A stretch of 64,000 bases of DNA, taken from Prauserella shujinwangii (GTDB taxonomy: Bacteria; Actinomycetota; Actinomycetes; Mycobacteriales; Pseudonocardiaceae). The stretch is taken from positions 1 to 64,000 of the forward strand of contig NZ_PVNH01000012.1 in assembly GCF_003001955.1 (NCBI RefSeq), written 5' to 3'. The position numbers and the translations under genes are program-made. This document shows, in pieces, positions 8,924 to 17,410 of the stretch (the stretch's first letter is position 1; each line of letters begins with the position of its first letter). Under the pieces are notes generated by a model, which ran no database searches, was not told the DNA's origin, and saw nothing but the letters and a program-made list of their open reading frames with translations.

Positions 8924-8988
8924 CGGAGGGGGAGCGAGGGAGCTTTACTCCCGTCTGGCGGTAGTAAAGCTCCCTCGCTCCCCCTCCG
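8924..8988. repeat. Perfect 26-bp hairpin, GAGCGAGGGAGCTTT repeat family
   Basis: Arms at 8924-8949 and 8963-8988 are perfectly complementary over 26 bp, around a 13-base loop. The core GAGCGAGGGAGCTTTACT is shared with the tandem array at 10792 and the hairpin at 57488. It lies between secA2 and nadE, which point the same way, 20 bases past the secA2 stop, so it could end or stabilise the secA2 transcript. There is no clear T-tract. Confidence 0.9.
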
Positions 8989-9042
8989 CGGGGTTGGTCA
9001 CGGGCGGGTGTGGGGCCGTGGGGTGTAGGCGAGAATGGCCGC

Positions 9043-10776
9043 ATGCCGCAACTGCGTATGGCTCTCGCCCAGGTGAACCCGACCGTCGGCGACCTCGACG
9101 GCAACACCGACCTGCACGTCGAGTGGGCGCGCAAGGCCGCCGACGCGGGGGCACACGTCGTGGTCTTCCCCGAGATGTCGCTCACCGGCTATCCGGTGGA
9201 GGACCTGTCGCTGCGCGAGACGTTCGCCGAGGCCTCGCGCGCGCGGGTGCAGCGGCTCGCCGGGCTGCTCGCCGACGCGGGCTGCGGCGATCTGCTCGCC
9301 TACGTCGGCTACCTCGACCGCGACGAGGCCGGTCCCCGGGACGCCGCCGCCGCGCTGTACCGCGGCGAGGTGGTGGCCCGGCAGTTCAAGCACCACCTGC
9401 CCAACTACGGCGTCTTCGACGAGCACCGCTGGTACAAGCCGGGCCGGACACTGGACGTTCTGCGCCTGCACGGCCTCGACATCGGCATGGTGATCTGCGA
9501 GGACATCTGGCAGGAGGGCGGTCCGGTCGCGGCCCTCGGCGACGCGGGTGTCGACGTGGTCGTCGCTCCCAACGCCTCGCCCTACGAACGGGCCAAGGAC
9601 GACGTGCGGCTGCCCCTCGTCGCGCGCCGGGCGGCCGAGGCGAACGCCCCGATCGTCTACACGAACCTGATCGGCGGGCAGGACGACCTGGTGTTCGACG
9701 GCGACTCGATCGTCGTCGGCACCGACGGCGAGCTGCTCGCGCGGGCGCCGCAGTTCGTCGAGCACCTGCTGCTCGCGGACCTCGACCTGCCCTCGGGCGA
9801 GCACGCGCCCGAGGGCGAGTACGAGGGGCTGCGCGTGCGCCGCCGCGTGCTGAGCGACGAGCCCGCGCCCGCCTTCGAGCCGCCGGCCGAGCCCGCGATC
9901 AGCGAGCCGCTGCCGGACGAGGCCGAGGTGTGGTCGGCGCTGGTGGTCGGCCTGCGCGACTACGTGCGCAAGAACGGCTTCCGCTCGGTGACGTTCGGGT
10001 TCTCCGGCGGGATCGACTCGGCGGTCACCGCCGCGCTCGCGGTCGACGCGCTGGGCGCCGACGCCGTGTACGGCGTGTCGATGCCGTCGGAGTACTCGAC
10101 GGAACACTCCCGGTCGGACGCGGCGGAACTGGCGCGGCGGCTCGGCTGCCACTTCCGCGTCGAGCCGGTGGCGGACATGGTCCGGGTCTACGTCGACCAG
10201 CTGAAGCTGGCCGGTACCGGGCTGGCCGAGGAGAACATCCAGGCACGTGTCCGCGGCATGCTGCTGATGGCGCTGTCCAACCTGGAGGGTCACCTCGTGC
10301 TCGCCACGGGGAACAAGACGGAGCTCGCGGTGGGGTACTCGACCATCTACGGGGACGCGGTCGGCGGGTTCGCTCCCATCAAGGACGTGTTCAAGACCCA
10401 CGTCTGGGCACTGGCGCGCTGGCGCAACGCGGAGGCGGAGAAGCGCGGCGAGACCCCGCCGATCCCGGAGAACTCGATCACCAAGCCGCCGTCGGCCGAG
10501 CTGCGGCCGGACCAGCTGGACACCGACACGCTGCCGGACTACGCGTTGCTGGACGACATCCTGGACGACTATGTCGAGGGCGACCGCGGGTTCGCCGACC
10601 TGCTCGCCGCGGGCTTCGATCCGGCGGTGGTGGACCAGGTGGTGCGCATGGTCGACCGGGCCGAGTTCAAGCGCAGGCAGTACCCGCCGGGCACGAAGAT
10701 CACGTTCAAGGCGTTCGGCCGGGACCGCAGGCTGCCGCTCACCAATGCGTGGCGGGAGACGCACGAGGGGGCCTGA
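9043..10776 (+). CDS. nadE: Glutamine-dependent NAD+ synthetase
   Basis: 577 residues from ATG 9043. It makes NAD+ from deamido-NAD+, ATP and glutamine in the cytoplasm. The N-terminal nitrilase-type glutaminase domain (about 1-260) shows the Glu-Lys-Cys triad in FPEMSLTGYP, FKHHLPNYG and VICEDIW. The C-terminal synthetase domain has the pyrophosphate loop FSGGIDSAV (about residues 320-326) and the ATGNKTELAVGYST segment. The length fits the usual two-domain bacterial NadE and is shorter than the roughly 680-residue mycobacterial enzyme. Flanking repeats isolate it on both sides, so it is probably monocistronic. Confidence 0.95.
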   Translation: MPQLRMALAQVNPTVGDLDGNTDLHVEWARKAADAGAHVVVFPEMSLTGYPVEDLSLRETFAEASRARVQRLAGLLADAGCGDLLAYVGYLDRDEAGPRDAAAALYRGEVVARQFKHHLPNYGVFDEHRWYKPGRTLDVLRLHGLDIGMVICEDIWQEGGPVAALGDAGVDVVVAPNASPYERAKDDVRLPLVARRAAEANAPIVYTNLIGGQDDLVFDGDSIVVGTDGELLARAPQFVEHLLLADLDLPSGEHAPEGEYEGLRVRRRVLSDEPAPAFEPPAEPAISEPLPDEAEVWSALVVGLRDYVRKNGFRSVTFGFSGGIDSAVTAALAVDALGADAVYGVSMPSEYSTEHSRSDAAELARRLGCHFRVEPVADMVRVYVDQLKLAGTGLAEENIQARVRGMLLMALSNLEGHLVLATGNKTELAVGYSTIYGDAVGGFAPIKDVFKTHVWALARWRNAEAEKRGETPPIPENSITKPPSAELRPDQLDTDTLPDYALLDDILDDYVEGDRGFADLLAAGFDPAVVDQVVRMVDRAEFKRRQYPPGTKITFKAFGRDRRLPLTNAWRETHEGA

Positions 10777-10791
10777 TCGCCCGGGTCCGAA

Positions 10792-10881
10792 CGGTAGTAA
10801 AGCTCCCTCGCTCCCCCGTGGCGGTAGCAAAGCTCCCTCGCTCGCCTATAACGGGAGCAAAGCTCCCTTGCTCGCCAGGGA
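10792..10881. repeat. Three tandem 30-bp copies of the GAGCGAGGGAGCTTT repeat core
   Basis: Units begin at 10792, 10822 and 10852 with exact 30-base spacing. Each starts CGGTAGTAA, CGGTAGCAA or CGGGAGCAA and continues AGCTCCCTCGCTC (CCTTG in the third). These are single arms of the hairpin seen at 8924 and 57488, repeated head to tail. They lie between convergent nadE and an AraC-type gene, and the third copy encodes the last residues of the AraC protein (SKGALLPL). Confidence 0.9.
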
Positions 10882-11661
10882 GCGGAGGGTGGCGGGGGTG
10901 TGGCCCAGGTGGGCGCGGACGGTGCGGGTCAGGTGGGCCTGGTCGGCGAAGCCGAGGTCGGCGGCCAGTGCGGCGAGGTCCGTCTCACCCGCGGCCAGGC
11001 GGTCGAGCGCCCTGCCGACGCGGGCCCGGTTGCGGTACCGGGTGAGCGAGACGCCGAGCTCGCGCGGGAAGGCCCGGCTCAGCCGGTACGGCGAGACCCC
11101 GAGCAGCGCGGCCAGCGGGAACAGGCCTTCGGCCGCGGGATGCTCCGCCGCCACCGCCTCCCTGGCCGCCGTGACGAGCGCGCGGTCTCCCGGCGGGGCG
11201 GCGGCGGGCACGGGCCGGTCGGTGAGCCGGCGGACCGTGCCCGCCAGCAGCTCCAGCAGTTCCTCGGCGAGCGCGAACCGCACGTCGCCCACGGCGGCCA
11301 GGCAGCGCCGGTGCGCCAGCTCCAGCCGCGCGTCGACGTACACGCCGCGCTCCGCGGTGAGCGGGCCCTCCCCCGCCGTCGCGTGCCACAGTTCCTCGGA
11401 CACCGTGATCGACGTGCACACGTCGCCGCCGTGCGGATGCGCGAAGCGCTCCTCGTCACCGGGCACGCTGACGTAGCCGAGCGCCGGGTCGGCGCCGACC
11501 TCGGCCCCGCGCCAGCGGCGCCGGAACCGGCCGCGGCGCACGAGCACCACCCCGTATCCGGTCCGCTCCTCCCCCGCCGACCACCCGGGACGGTCCTCGC
11601 GGCAGTACACCGCCGACACGCCGAACCCCTCACCCGTGGCGAGCTCCACCGCCGAACGCAC
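10846..11661 (-). CDS. AraC-family transcriptional regulator
   Basis: 271 residues from GTG at 11661. The N-terminal half (about 1-150) looks like a cupin-type effector domain (GYGVVLVRRGRFRRRW, followed by a VSVPGDEERFAHPHGG region). The C-terminal half (about 165-262) is a double helix-turn-helix with FPLAALLGVSPYRLSRAFPRE and DLAALAADLGFADQAHLTR. It is divergent from the VOC/Ogt pair and may control it. The last about ten codons are built from the intergenic repeat, so the repeat appears to have replaced or extended the original C-terminus. Confidence 0.82.
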   Translation of the reverse strand: MRSAVELATGEGFGVSAVYCREDRPGWSAGEERTGYGVVLVRRGRFRRRWRGAEVGADPALGYVSVPGDEERFAHPHGGDVCTSITVSEELWHATAGEGPLTAERGVYVDARLELAHRRCLAAVGDVRFALAEELLELLAGTVRRLTDRPVPAAAPPGDRALVTAAREAVAAEHPAAEGLFPLAALLGVSPYRLSRAFPRELGVSLTRYRNRARVGRALDRLAAGETDLAALAADLGFADQAHLTRTVRAHLGHTPATLRSLASKGALLPL

Positions 11662-11783
11662 GGCGACACGCTACGCCCGCCCACCGACACTCCCGGACGC
11701 CGCAAGGATGTTCAAGACCGCAGGGGGCGCGCGGCGGCAGGCTCACCGGAAACGACGAAACCGGAAAGCGAAGGAGCCCGGCC

Positions 11784-12140
11784 ATGCCCGCTCAGGCCCG
11801 ACCGACCGCGATCATCCTCGACTGCGCCCACCCCGCCGCGCTCGCGGCGTTCTACGCCCGCGTCACCGGCTGGCCGGTCACCAGCGGCGACGAGGACGGC
11901 GCCTACCTCGGCGACGGCCCGATCCAGCTCGCCTTCCAGCGGGTCGCCGGCTACCGGGCTCCCGCGTGGCCGGACGACCGCGCCCAGGCGCATCTCGACT
12001 TCGCCGTCCCCGACGTCGACGCCGCGATCGAGGAGCTGGTCGCGCTGGGCGCGACCGTGCCAGACTTCCAGCCGGGGAACGGGGACTGGGTCGTGCTCAC
12101 CGATCCCGAGGGACATCCGTTCTGCCTCGCCGCCGGCTGA
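11784..12140 (+). CDS. VOC-family (glyoxalase/bleomycin-resistance fold) protein
   Basis: 118 residues, one vicinal-oxygen-chelate domain. It starts with TAIILDCAHPAALAAFYARV and ends VVLTDPEGHPFCLA, the two hallmark segments of the beta-alpha-beta-beta-beta repeats. The second half has AHLDFAVPDVDAAIEELVALGA. GAAGGAG lies 7 bases before the ATG. Members of this actinobacterial subgroup are of unknown substrate; metal-dependent chemistry or simple binding are both possible. It precedes ogt by 34 bases and is probably co-transcribed with it. Confidence 0.82.
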   Translation: MPAQARPTAIILDCAHPAALAAFYARVTGWPVTSGDEDGAYLGDGPIQLAFQRVAGYRAPAWPDDRAQAHLDFAVPDVDAAIEELVALGATVPDFQPGNGDWVVLTDPEGHPFCLAAG

Positions 12141-12174
12141 CCGCACGGCGGCATCCACTCCGGACGGGAAGGCC

Positions 12175-12717
12175 ATGACAGCACACGGGTTCGCGGTGTT
12201 CCCCACCGCGATCGGCCACTGCGGGATCGCCTGGCACGAACGCGGCATCGTGGGCTGCTGCCTGCCGGAGGCGACCGCGGACCGCACGCGCGACCGGCTG
12301 CGCCGCCACCATCCCGGCGCGGCCGAGCTCGCGCCTCCGCCGCCGGTCGCGGAGACGATCGACGCGGTGACCGCCCTGCTGCGCGGCGAGCGGGCCGACC
12401 TGTCCGCGGCGGTGCTCGACCTGACCGGTGTCCCGGAGTTCCATCGCCGGGTGTACGAGATCGCGCGCACCATCGCGCCGGGTGCGACGCTGACCTACGG
12501 CGAGATCGCGCACCGGCTCGGCGAGCCCGGCGCGGCCCGCGCGGTGGGGCGGGCGCTCGGGAACAACCCGTTCCCGCCGATCGTGCCGTGTCACCGGGTG
12601 CTCGCCGCGGGCGGGAGGACCGGCGGCTTCTCCGCCACCGGCGGCACGGCCACGAAACTGCGGATGCTCTCGATCGAGAACGCGCATTCCGCGGAGCCGA
12701 CGCTGTTCGACCTCTGA
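12175..12717 (+). CDS. ogt: Methylated-DNA-[protein]-cysteine S-methyltransferase
   Basis: 180 residues. It repairs O6-alkylguanine by transferring the alkyl group to its own cysteine. The active-site motif PCHRVL is present, preceded by the DNA-binding helix-turn-helix (TYGEIAHRLGEPGAARAVGRALGNNP) in which the Arg finger lies. The N-terminal domain is short and divergent (FAVFPTAIGHCGIAW). The frame is open far upstream, but ATG 12175 starts the recognisable protein and follows the VOC gene closely. There is no Ada-type regulatory domain; the divergent AraC gene is a possible but unproven regulator. Confidence 0.88.
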   Translation: MTAHGFAVFPTAIGHCGIAWHERGIVGCCLPEATADRTRDRLRRHHPGAAELAPPPPVAETIDAVTALLRGERADLSAAVLDLTGVPEFHRRVYEIARTIAPGATLTYGEIAHRLGEPGAARAVGRALGNNPFPPIVPCHRVLAAGGRTGGFSATGGTATKLRMLSIENAHSAEPTLFDL

Positions 12718-12730
12718 AGGACGCCGGGCG

Positions 12731-13393
12731 CTAGGGCTGTTCCGTCCTGCCCACGTCGAGCAGGTACGCGATGGCGGCGCCGACGAGAAACGCCACCGCC
12801 AGCAGCTGCAGGCGCATGGCCGCACCCGTCAGCTCCCCCGCGCCGAGCACCTCCAGCAGCCCGCCCATGGGCCACACCAGCAGGTGCACGGCGAGCACGG
12901 TGCCCGCCACGGCCCGCCAGGTGTGCCGCCACCACAGCATCAGCACCACGGTGGCGACCACGTAGCCCGTGTGCAGCAGCACTGTGACGACCTCGTGCAC
13001 GCGGTGCGCGAGCGACGGCTCCGCGCACACCTCGCCGGCCGACGGCGCGCAGTCGAGCGTGAACACGGCGTGGGCCAGCAGCAGCATCGCGGACACGAAG
13101 ACGGCGCCGACCGTGGCCCTGGCCTGCCAGTGCACGGGAGCGAGCCGGAGCAGGGGCGGGCACGCGAGCGCGAACAGCACGGCGGCGGTGATCTCCGCGG
13201 TCCGGAACACCTCGCGGTAGGGCCTGCCGTCGGCGGTGAGCTCCCCGAGCGGCGCGCGCAGCGGGGACACCCCCGTCGGCAGGGCGAACTCGGCCAGCCA
13301 GCCCAGGAGCGCCACCGCGGCCAGGCCCAGCATGGTCACGGTCACCACGCGAACCGCCACGAGCGTGGCCGAGCGGTGGAAGACCGACGCCAT
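12731..13393 (-). CDS. DUF998-like membrane protein
   Basis: 220 residues with about six hydrophobic segments: near 14-36, 66-82, 92-110, 130-155, 160-178 and 192-212. The pattern, with a conserved FRTAEI loop and GELT / [14 protein letters not shown] extracellular loop, resembles DUF998 integral membrane proteins. Function is unknown. It converges with ogt (13 bases between stops) and is divergent from panB across 206 bases. Two Cys in the CAPSAGEVC loop could form a disulfide outside the membrane. Confidence 0.65.
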   Translation of the reverse strand: MASVFHRSATLVAVRVVTVTMLGLAAVALLGWLAEFALPTGVSPLRAPLGELTADGRPYREVFRTAEITAAVLFALACPPLLRLAPVHWQARATVGAVFVSAMLLLAHAVFTLDCAPSAGEVCAEPSLAHRVHEVVTVLLHTGYVVATVVLMLWWRHTWRAVAGTVLAVHLLVWPMGGLLEVLGAGELTGAAMRLQLLAVAFLVGAAIAYLLDVGRTEQP

Positions 13394-13599
13394 GGCGAGT
13401 TCCTATCACGCGCGCACGTGCATCTGCACAAGAATTCGCCACCGGTTTGGTCACGGCCCGGCTGCGGCCGGGACGCCGCCGTGTGAAGCTGGTCGCAGGG
13501 GCTTGGGAGCGCGCAGTCCCCGGTGCCACGCTCATGTCATCAGCGATCCACAGACCCGGGGACCTCGCGGAGGCCTCGAGGGAAGGACGGTCGACAACG

Positions 13600-14478
13600 A
13601 TGTCCACGACTGGCAGCGGCGCCTCCGGCGAGGTGACCGCCCCGTACGGTTCCGGCGCCTCGGCGCAGGCGGACGCGCCGCGCAAGAGGGTCCGCATCCA
13701 CCACCTGCGGGAAATGAAGGAACGCGGCGAGCCGTGGCCCATGCTCACCGCGTACGACATGTACACCGCGCAGCTGTTCGACGAGGCCGGCATCCCGGTG
13801 CTGCTCGTCGGCGACTCCGCCGCCAACAACGTGTTCGGCTACGACACCTCGCTCCCCGTCACCGTCGACGAGCTGCTCCCGCTCGTGCGTGCCGTGACCC
13901 GCTCGGTCGAGCGGGCGCTGGTGGTGGCGGACCTGCCGTTCGGTTCCTACCAGCTCTCGCCGGAGCAGGCGCTCGAGACGGCCGTGCGGTTCATGAAGGA
14001 GGGCCGCGCGCACGCCGTGAAGCTGGAGGGCGGGCGCCGGTTCACGCCGCACGTCGAGGCGATCACGTCGGCCGGGGTGCCGGTGATGGGGCACATCGGG
14101 TTCACCCCGCAGAGCGAGCACAACCTGGGCGGCTACCGGGTGCAGGGCCGCGGCTCCGCGGGTGAGGAGCTGCTCGCCGACGCCGTCGCGCTGCAGGAGG
14201 CAGGCGCGTTCTCCGTGGTGATGGAGATGGTGCCCGCCGAGGTCGCCAAACGCGTGACGCACGAGCTGCACATCCCCACCATCGGCATCGGCGCCGGATC
14301 GGACTGCGACGCCCAGGTGCTGGTCTGGCAGGACATGGCGGGGCTGCGCCGGGGCAAGGCGCCGCGCTTCGTCAAGCGCTACGCCGACCTGGCCGGTGTG
14401 CTGTCGGGCGCCGCACGGGCGTTCGCCGACGAGGTGCGCCGGGGCGAGTTCCCCGCTGCCGACCACGCCTTCCACTGA
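13600..14478 (+). CDS. panB: 3-methyl-2-oxobutanoate hydroxymethyltransferase
   Basis: 292 residues from ATG 13600, with GGAAGGA about 12 bases upstream. It adds a hydroxymethyl group from 5,10-methylene-tetrahydrofolate to alpha-ketoisovalerate, the first step of pantothenate synthesis. The (beta/alpha)8 barrel shows [15 protein letters not shown] with the metal-binding Asp, DLPFGSYQ, the Lys/Glu strand [15 protein letters not shown], and the catalytic Glu region VVMEMVPAE. An unusual Ser/Gly/Ala-rich N-terminal stretch of about 27 residues precedes the barrel. No panC or panD is adjacent. A long perfect hairpin follows the stop. Confidence 0.95.
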   Translation: MSTTGSGASGEVTAPYGSGASAQADAPRKRVRIHHLREMKERGEPWPMLTAYDMYTAQLFDEAGIPVLLVGDSAANNVFGYDTSLPVTVDELLPLVRAVTRSVERALVVADLPFGSYQLSPEQALETAVRFMKEGRAHAVKLEGGRRFTPHVEAITSAGVPVMGHIGFTPQSEHNLGGYRVQGRGSAGEELLADAVALQEAGAFSVVMEMVPAEVAKRVTHELHIPTIGIGAGSDCDAQVLVWQDMAGLRRGKAPRFVKRYADLAGVLSGAARAFADEVRRGEFPAADHAFH

Positions 14479-14485
14479 CGGCTGC

Positions 14486-14534
14486 CCTGAGTGGCCCGTT
14501 GCGGACGAGAAGTGTCCGCAACGGGCCACTCAGG
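14486..14534. repeat. Perfect 21-bp hairpin (second family), after panB
   Basis: Arms 14486-14506 and 14514-14534 are perfectly complementary over 21 bp, around a 7-base loop. The arm core is GAGTGGCCCGTTGCGGAC. It starts 8 bases after the panB stop and lies before the proline iminopeptidase gene. It is a likely terminator or transcript-end stabiliser. It shares no sequence with the GAGCGAGGGAGCTTT family but has the same architecture. Confidence 0.88.
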
Positions 14535-14621
14535 ACGTGCGGGGACAGGTCGCGACGGCGATCCGGCTGCGCTCGGTGACGCCGCGCCCGCGGAGTGCGG
14601 CGGGTACGGCAGGGTGGGCGC

Positions 14622-15578
14622 ATGGACGAGCTCTACCCCGCCATCCGGCCGCACGCGCAGGGCATGCTCGACGTCGGCGAAGGCAACGAGGTGTTCTGGG
14701 AGGTCAGCGGCAACCCGGACGGCAAACCGGTGGTCGTGCTGCACGGCGGGCCCGGTACCGGCGGCTCACCGCTGACGCGCAGGCACTTCGACCCCGAGGC
14801 CTACCGGATCGTCCTGTTCGACCAGCGCGGCGCCGGGCGCAGCACGCCACACGTCAGCGACCCCGCCGCCGACCTGTCCGTCAACACCACCTGGCACCTG
14901 GTGGCGGACATGGAACTGCTGCGGGAACACCTCGGCATCGACCGCTGGCAGCTGTTCGGCGGCTCGTGGGGCGCCACGCTGGCGCTGGCCTACGCGCAAC
15001 GGCATCCGGAGCGGGTGACCGAGCTGGTGCTGCGCGGCGTCTTCACGGTCCGGCGAGGCGAACTCGACTGGCTCTACCGCGGTGGCGCGGCGCACCTGTT
15101 CCCCGAGGCGTGGGCGGACTACCTCGCGCCGCTCGACGGGGCGGACGGCGACCCGCTCGGCGCGTACCGGCGGCTGCTCGACGACCCCGACCCCGCGGTG
15201 CGCGAGCGGGCCGCGGTGGCGTGGAGCAGCTGGGAGGGAGCGATCGTGTCCACCGTGCCGGGGCCCGGATTCGCCGCCGGGTACGGCGCTCCCGCGTTCG
15301 CGGTGCCGTTCGCCCGCATCGCGCTGCACTACTTCGCGCACGGCGCGTGGCTGCCCGAGGGCGGGCTGATTCGCGACGCCGGCACGCTCGCCGGCGTCCC
15401 CGGGGTGCTGGTGCAGGGGCGCTTCGACGCCGTCTGCCCTCCGGTGACGGCGTACCAGCTGCACCGCGCGTGGCCGGGCTCCGAGCTGGTGCTCGTGGAG
15501 GGCGCCGGGCACGCCGTCACCGACCCCGGCGTGCTCGCCGCCCTCCGCGCGGCCACGGACCGTTTCGCGCGCCGGTGA
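14622..15578 (+). CDS. pip: Proline iminopeptidase (prolyl aminopeptidase), alpha/beta hydrolase
   Basis: 318 residues from ATG 14622. It releases N-terminal proline from peptides. The S33-type motifs are present: HGGPGTGG (41-48) for the oxyanion hole, DQRGAGRS (67-74), and the nucleophile elbow GGSWGATLALAYA (Ser about 115). The acid and base are likely in QGRFDAVCPP and GAGHA near the C-terminus. No signal peptide is seen, so it is cytoplasmic. An in-frame upstream start at 14595 is less convincing. Confidence 0.9.
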   Translation: MDELYPAIRPHAQGMLDVGEGNEVFWEVSGNPDGKPVVVLHGGPGTGGSPLTRRHFDPEAYRIVLFDQRGAGRSTPHVSDPAADLSVNTTWHLVADMELLREHLGIDRWQLFGGSWGATLALAYAQRHPERVTELVLRGVFTVRRGELDWLYRGGAAHLFPEAWADYLAPLDGADGDPLGAYRRLLDDPDPAVRERAAVAWSSWEGAIVSTVPGPGFAAGYGAPAFAVPFARIALHYFAHGAWLPEGGLIRDAGTLAGVPGVLVQGRFDAVCPPVTAYQLHRAWPGSELVLVEGAGHAVTDPGVLAALRAATDRFARR

Positions 15579-15579
15579 C

Positions 15580-16386
15580 TCAGATGCGGCCGCCGCTGGC
15601 GGTGTCGCCGGAGAGCCGCTGCGCCAGGTAGACCGGCACGGTCGACACGACGATGAGCACCGCGGCGACCACGTTGACGATCGGCGCCTGGTTGGGCCGG
15701 AACAGGTTGTTCAGGATCCAGATGGGCAGTGTCTCCAGGCCCGCGCCGAGCGTGAACGTGGTGACGATGATCTCGTCGAACGACAGCGCGAAGGCGAGCA
15801 ACCCGCCCGCGAGCAACGCCGAGCGCAGCATGGGGAACGTCACCAGCCGGAACGTCGTCACGCCGTTGGCGCCGAGATCCATCGACGCCTCCTCGAGGTT
15901 GCCGCCGAGCCTGCGCAGGCGGGCGATGACGTTGTTGAACACCACCACGATGCAGAAGGTCGCGTGCGCGATGACGACGGTCAGCAACCCGAGGTCGATG
16001 CCGAGGACCGTGCGGAACGCGTTGTTGAGCGCGATGCCGGTGACGATGCCGGGCAGCGCGATCGGCAGGATGATCAGCAGGGACACCGAGTCCCGGCCGA
16101 AGAACCGGAACCGCTGGAGCGCGAACGCCGCCATGGTGCCGAGCACGAGCGCGATCCCCGTCGCGGCGAGGCCCGCGCGCACGCTCGTCCACAGCGCTTC
16201 CAGCGCGCCCTGGTTGCCGACCGCGCGGCTCCACCACTCGAGCGTGAACCTCGAGGGCGGCCAGCCGAACGTGGTGTCGGCGTTGACGGAGTTCAGCAGC
16301 ACCACCAGCAGCGGGAAGTAGATCACGGCGAGGCCGAGGCCCAGCGCGCCGAACAGCGCGATCCTCGTGGTCCGGGAAACGGTCAT
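15580..16386 (-). CDS. potC: Polyamine ABC transporter permease (PotC-like)
   Basis: 268 residues with six predicted transmembrane helices starting near residue 10. The EAA motif, which contacts the ATPase, appears as LEEASMDLGANGVTTFRLVTFPML. It is the last gene of the minus-strand operon aldehyde dehydrogenase - potA - potD - potB - potC and forms the channel with PotB. The 12-base gap to potB fits translational coupling. The substrate (spermidine/putrescine) is inferred from the operon. Confidence 0.9.
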   Translation of the reverse strand: MTVSRTTRIALFGALGLGLAVIYFPLLVVLLNSVNADTTFGWPPSRFTLEWWSRAVGNQGALEALWTSVRAGLAATGIALVLGTMAAFALQRFRFFGRDSVSLLIILPIALPGIVTGIALNNAFRTVLGIDLGLLTVVIAHATFCIVVVFNNVIARLRRLGGNLEEASMDLGANGVTTFRLVTFPMLRSALLAGGLLAFALSFDEIIVTTFTLGAGLETLPIWILNNLFRPNQAPIVNVVAAVLIVVSTVPVYLAQRLSGDTASGGRI

Positions 16387-16398
16387 GGGGCGGTGCTC

Positions 16399-17331
16399 CT
16401 AGAGGTTGTCCAGCGCGCCGGTGCGGCGCACGACGGCGAGGTAGCCAAGCATGATCACGACCGGCACGGTGGCGACGGTGGCGGCGAACGGAAGGTTGTT
16501 CGCGGCGCCGATGTTGTCGTACACGACGTTGCCGAGCATCTGGTTGGCACCGCCGACGATGCGCACCGAGATGTAGTCCCCGAGGGACAGCGAGAACGTG
16601 AAGATCGACCCGGCGACGATCGCGGGAAAGGTCAGCGGCAGCACCACCGACCGGAACGTCCGCCACGGCGGGGCGCCGAGGTCTCCCGACGCGTCCACGA
16701 GCGAGTCCGGAAGCCGCTCCAGGCCCGCGTAGATCGGCAGGATCATGTACGGCAGCCACAGGTAGGCGAGCGTGAGCACGGTGGCGGTCAGGCCGTAGCC
16801 CGGACTGTCCACACCGAACGGTGCCAGCAACCAGTCGACCACCCCGTTGCCGGAAAGCATGATCCGCCACGAGTAGGCCTTGACGAGGTAGCTGGCCCAC
16901 AGCGGGGTCATGATGGCGATCACCAGGATGCGCTGCGCCCTCGGCGAGCAGAACTTGGCCATGGCGAAGGCCATCGGGAACGCCAGCACGGCGTCGACCA
17001 GGGTCACCAGCGCGGCGATGCCGATCGTGCGCACGGTGATCGTCCGGTAGACGTCGTTGGTGAACAGGGTGACGAAGTTGTCCAGCGTCCACTCGCGGAC
17101 GATCTCGCCGGTGAAGGTGTTGGTGTGCCAGAAGGCGGTCACGAACAGGGCCGCGAGCGCACCGAGATAGGCCAGCCCGAGCCAGAGCATGGGCGCGGAC
17201 AGCAGCAGGCCGAGGCGCAGCCGCGGGGTGCGGTGCAGGAAGCTCGACGCCGTGTCCAGCGTGCGCGCCCGCCGGGGCGGGGCGGGTGCGGGCGGCGTGG
17301 GCGGGGTAGGCGGCGTGGTCGTCGTCGTCAT
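16399..17331 (-). CDS. potB: Polyamine ABC transporter permease (PotB-like)
   Basis: 310 residues. An N-terminal cytoplasmic tail rich in Thr and Pro (about 1-40) precedes six membrane helices. The EAA loop reads LVDASGDLGAPPWRTFRSVVLPL, and a WASYLVKAYSWRIML segment precedes helix 3, as in PotB proteins. It pairs with PotC. The 79-base gap to potD contains a perfect 21-bp hairpin that could lower potBC expression relative to potD. Confidence 0.9.
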   Translation of the reverse strand: MTTTTTPPTPPTPPAPAPPRRARTLDTASSFLHRTPRLRLGLLLSAPMLWLGLAYLGALAALFVTAFWHTNTFTGEIVREWTLDNFVTLFTNDVYRTITVRTIGIAALVTLVDAVLAFPMAFAMAKFCSPRAQRILVIAIMTPLWASYLVKAYSWRIMLSGNGVVDWLLAPFGVDSPGYGLTATVLTLAYLWLPYMILPIYAGLERLPDSLVDASGDLGAPPWRTFRSVVLPLTFPAIVAGSIFTFSLSLGDYISVRIVGGANQMLGNVVYDNIGAANNLPFAATVATVPVVIMLGYLAVVRRTGALDNL

Positions 17332-17349
17332 CTCGATTCCCGCTGGTCA

Positions 17350-17401
17350 GGGGTCGTGAGTGAAGAACGTCGTTCTCACCACGTTCTTCACTCACGACCC
17401 C
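17350..17401. repeat. Perfect 21-bp hairpin (third family), inside the pot operon
   Basis: Arms 17350-17370 and 17381-17401 are perfectly complementary over 21 bp, around a 10-base loop. The arm core is GTCGTGAGTGAAGAACGT. It lies between the potD stop (17411) and the potB start (17331), all on the minus strand. In this place it could act as a partial terminator or a 3' stabiliser of the upstream mRNA, giving more binding protein than permease. Confidence 0.88.
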
Positions 17402-17410
17402 GGTGGTCGG

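Noticed and set aside
8924-10881. CRISPR array (repeats with regular spacing)
   Set aside because: Only three 30-bp units occur, directly adjacent without unique spacers, and no cas genes are present.
10571-11476. Plus-strand frame with GSKAPSL repeats, as a repeat protein
   Set aside because: The repeats are the intergenic DNA element read through in one frame. The frame is antisense to the AraC gene and has no ribosome site.
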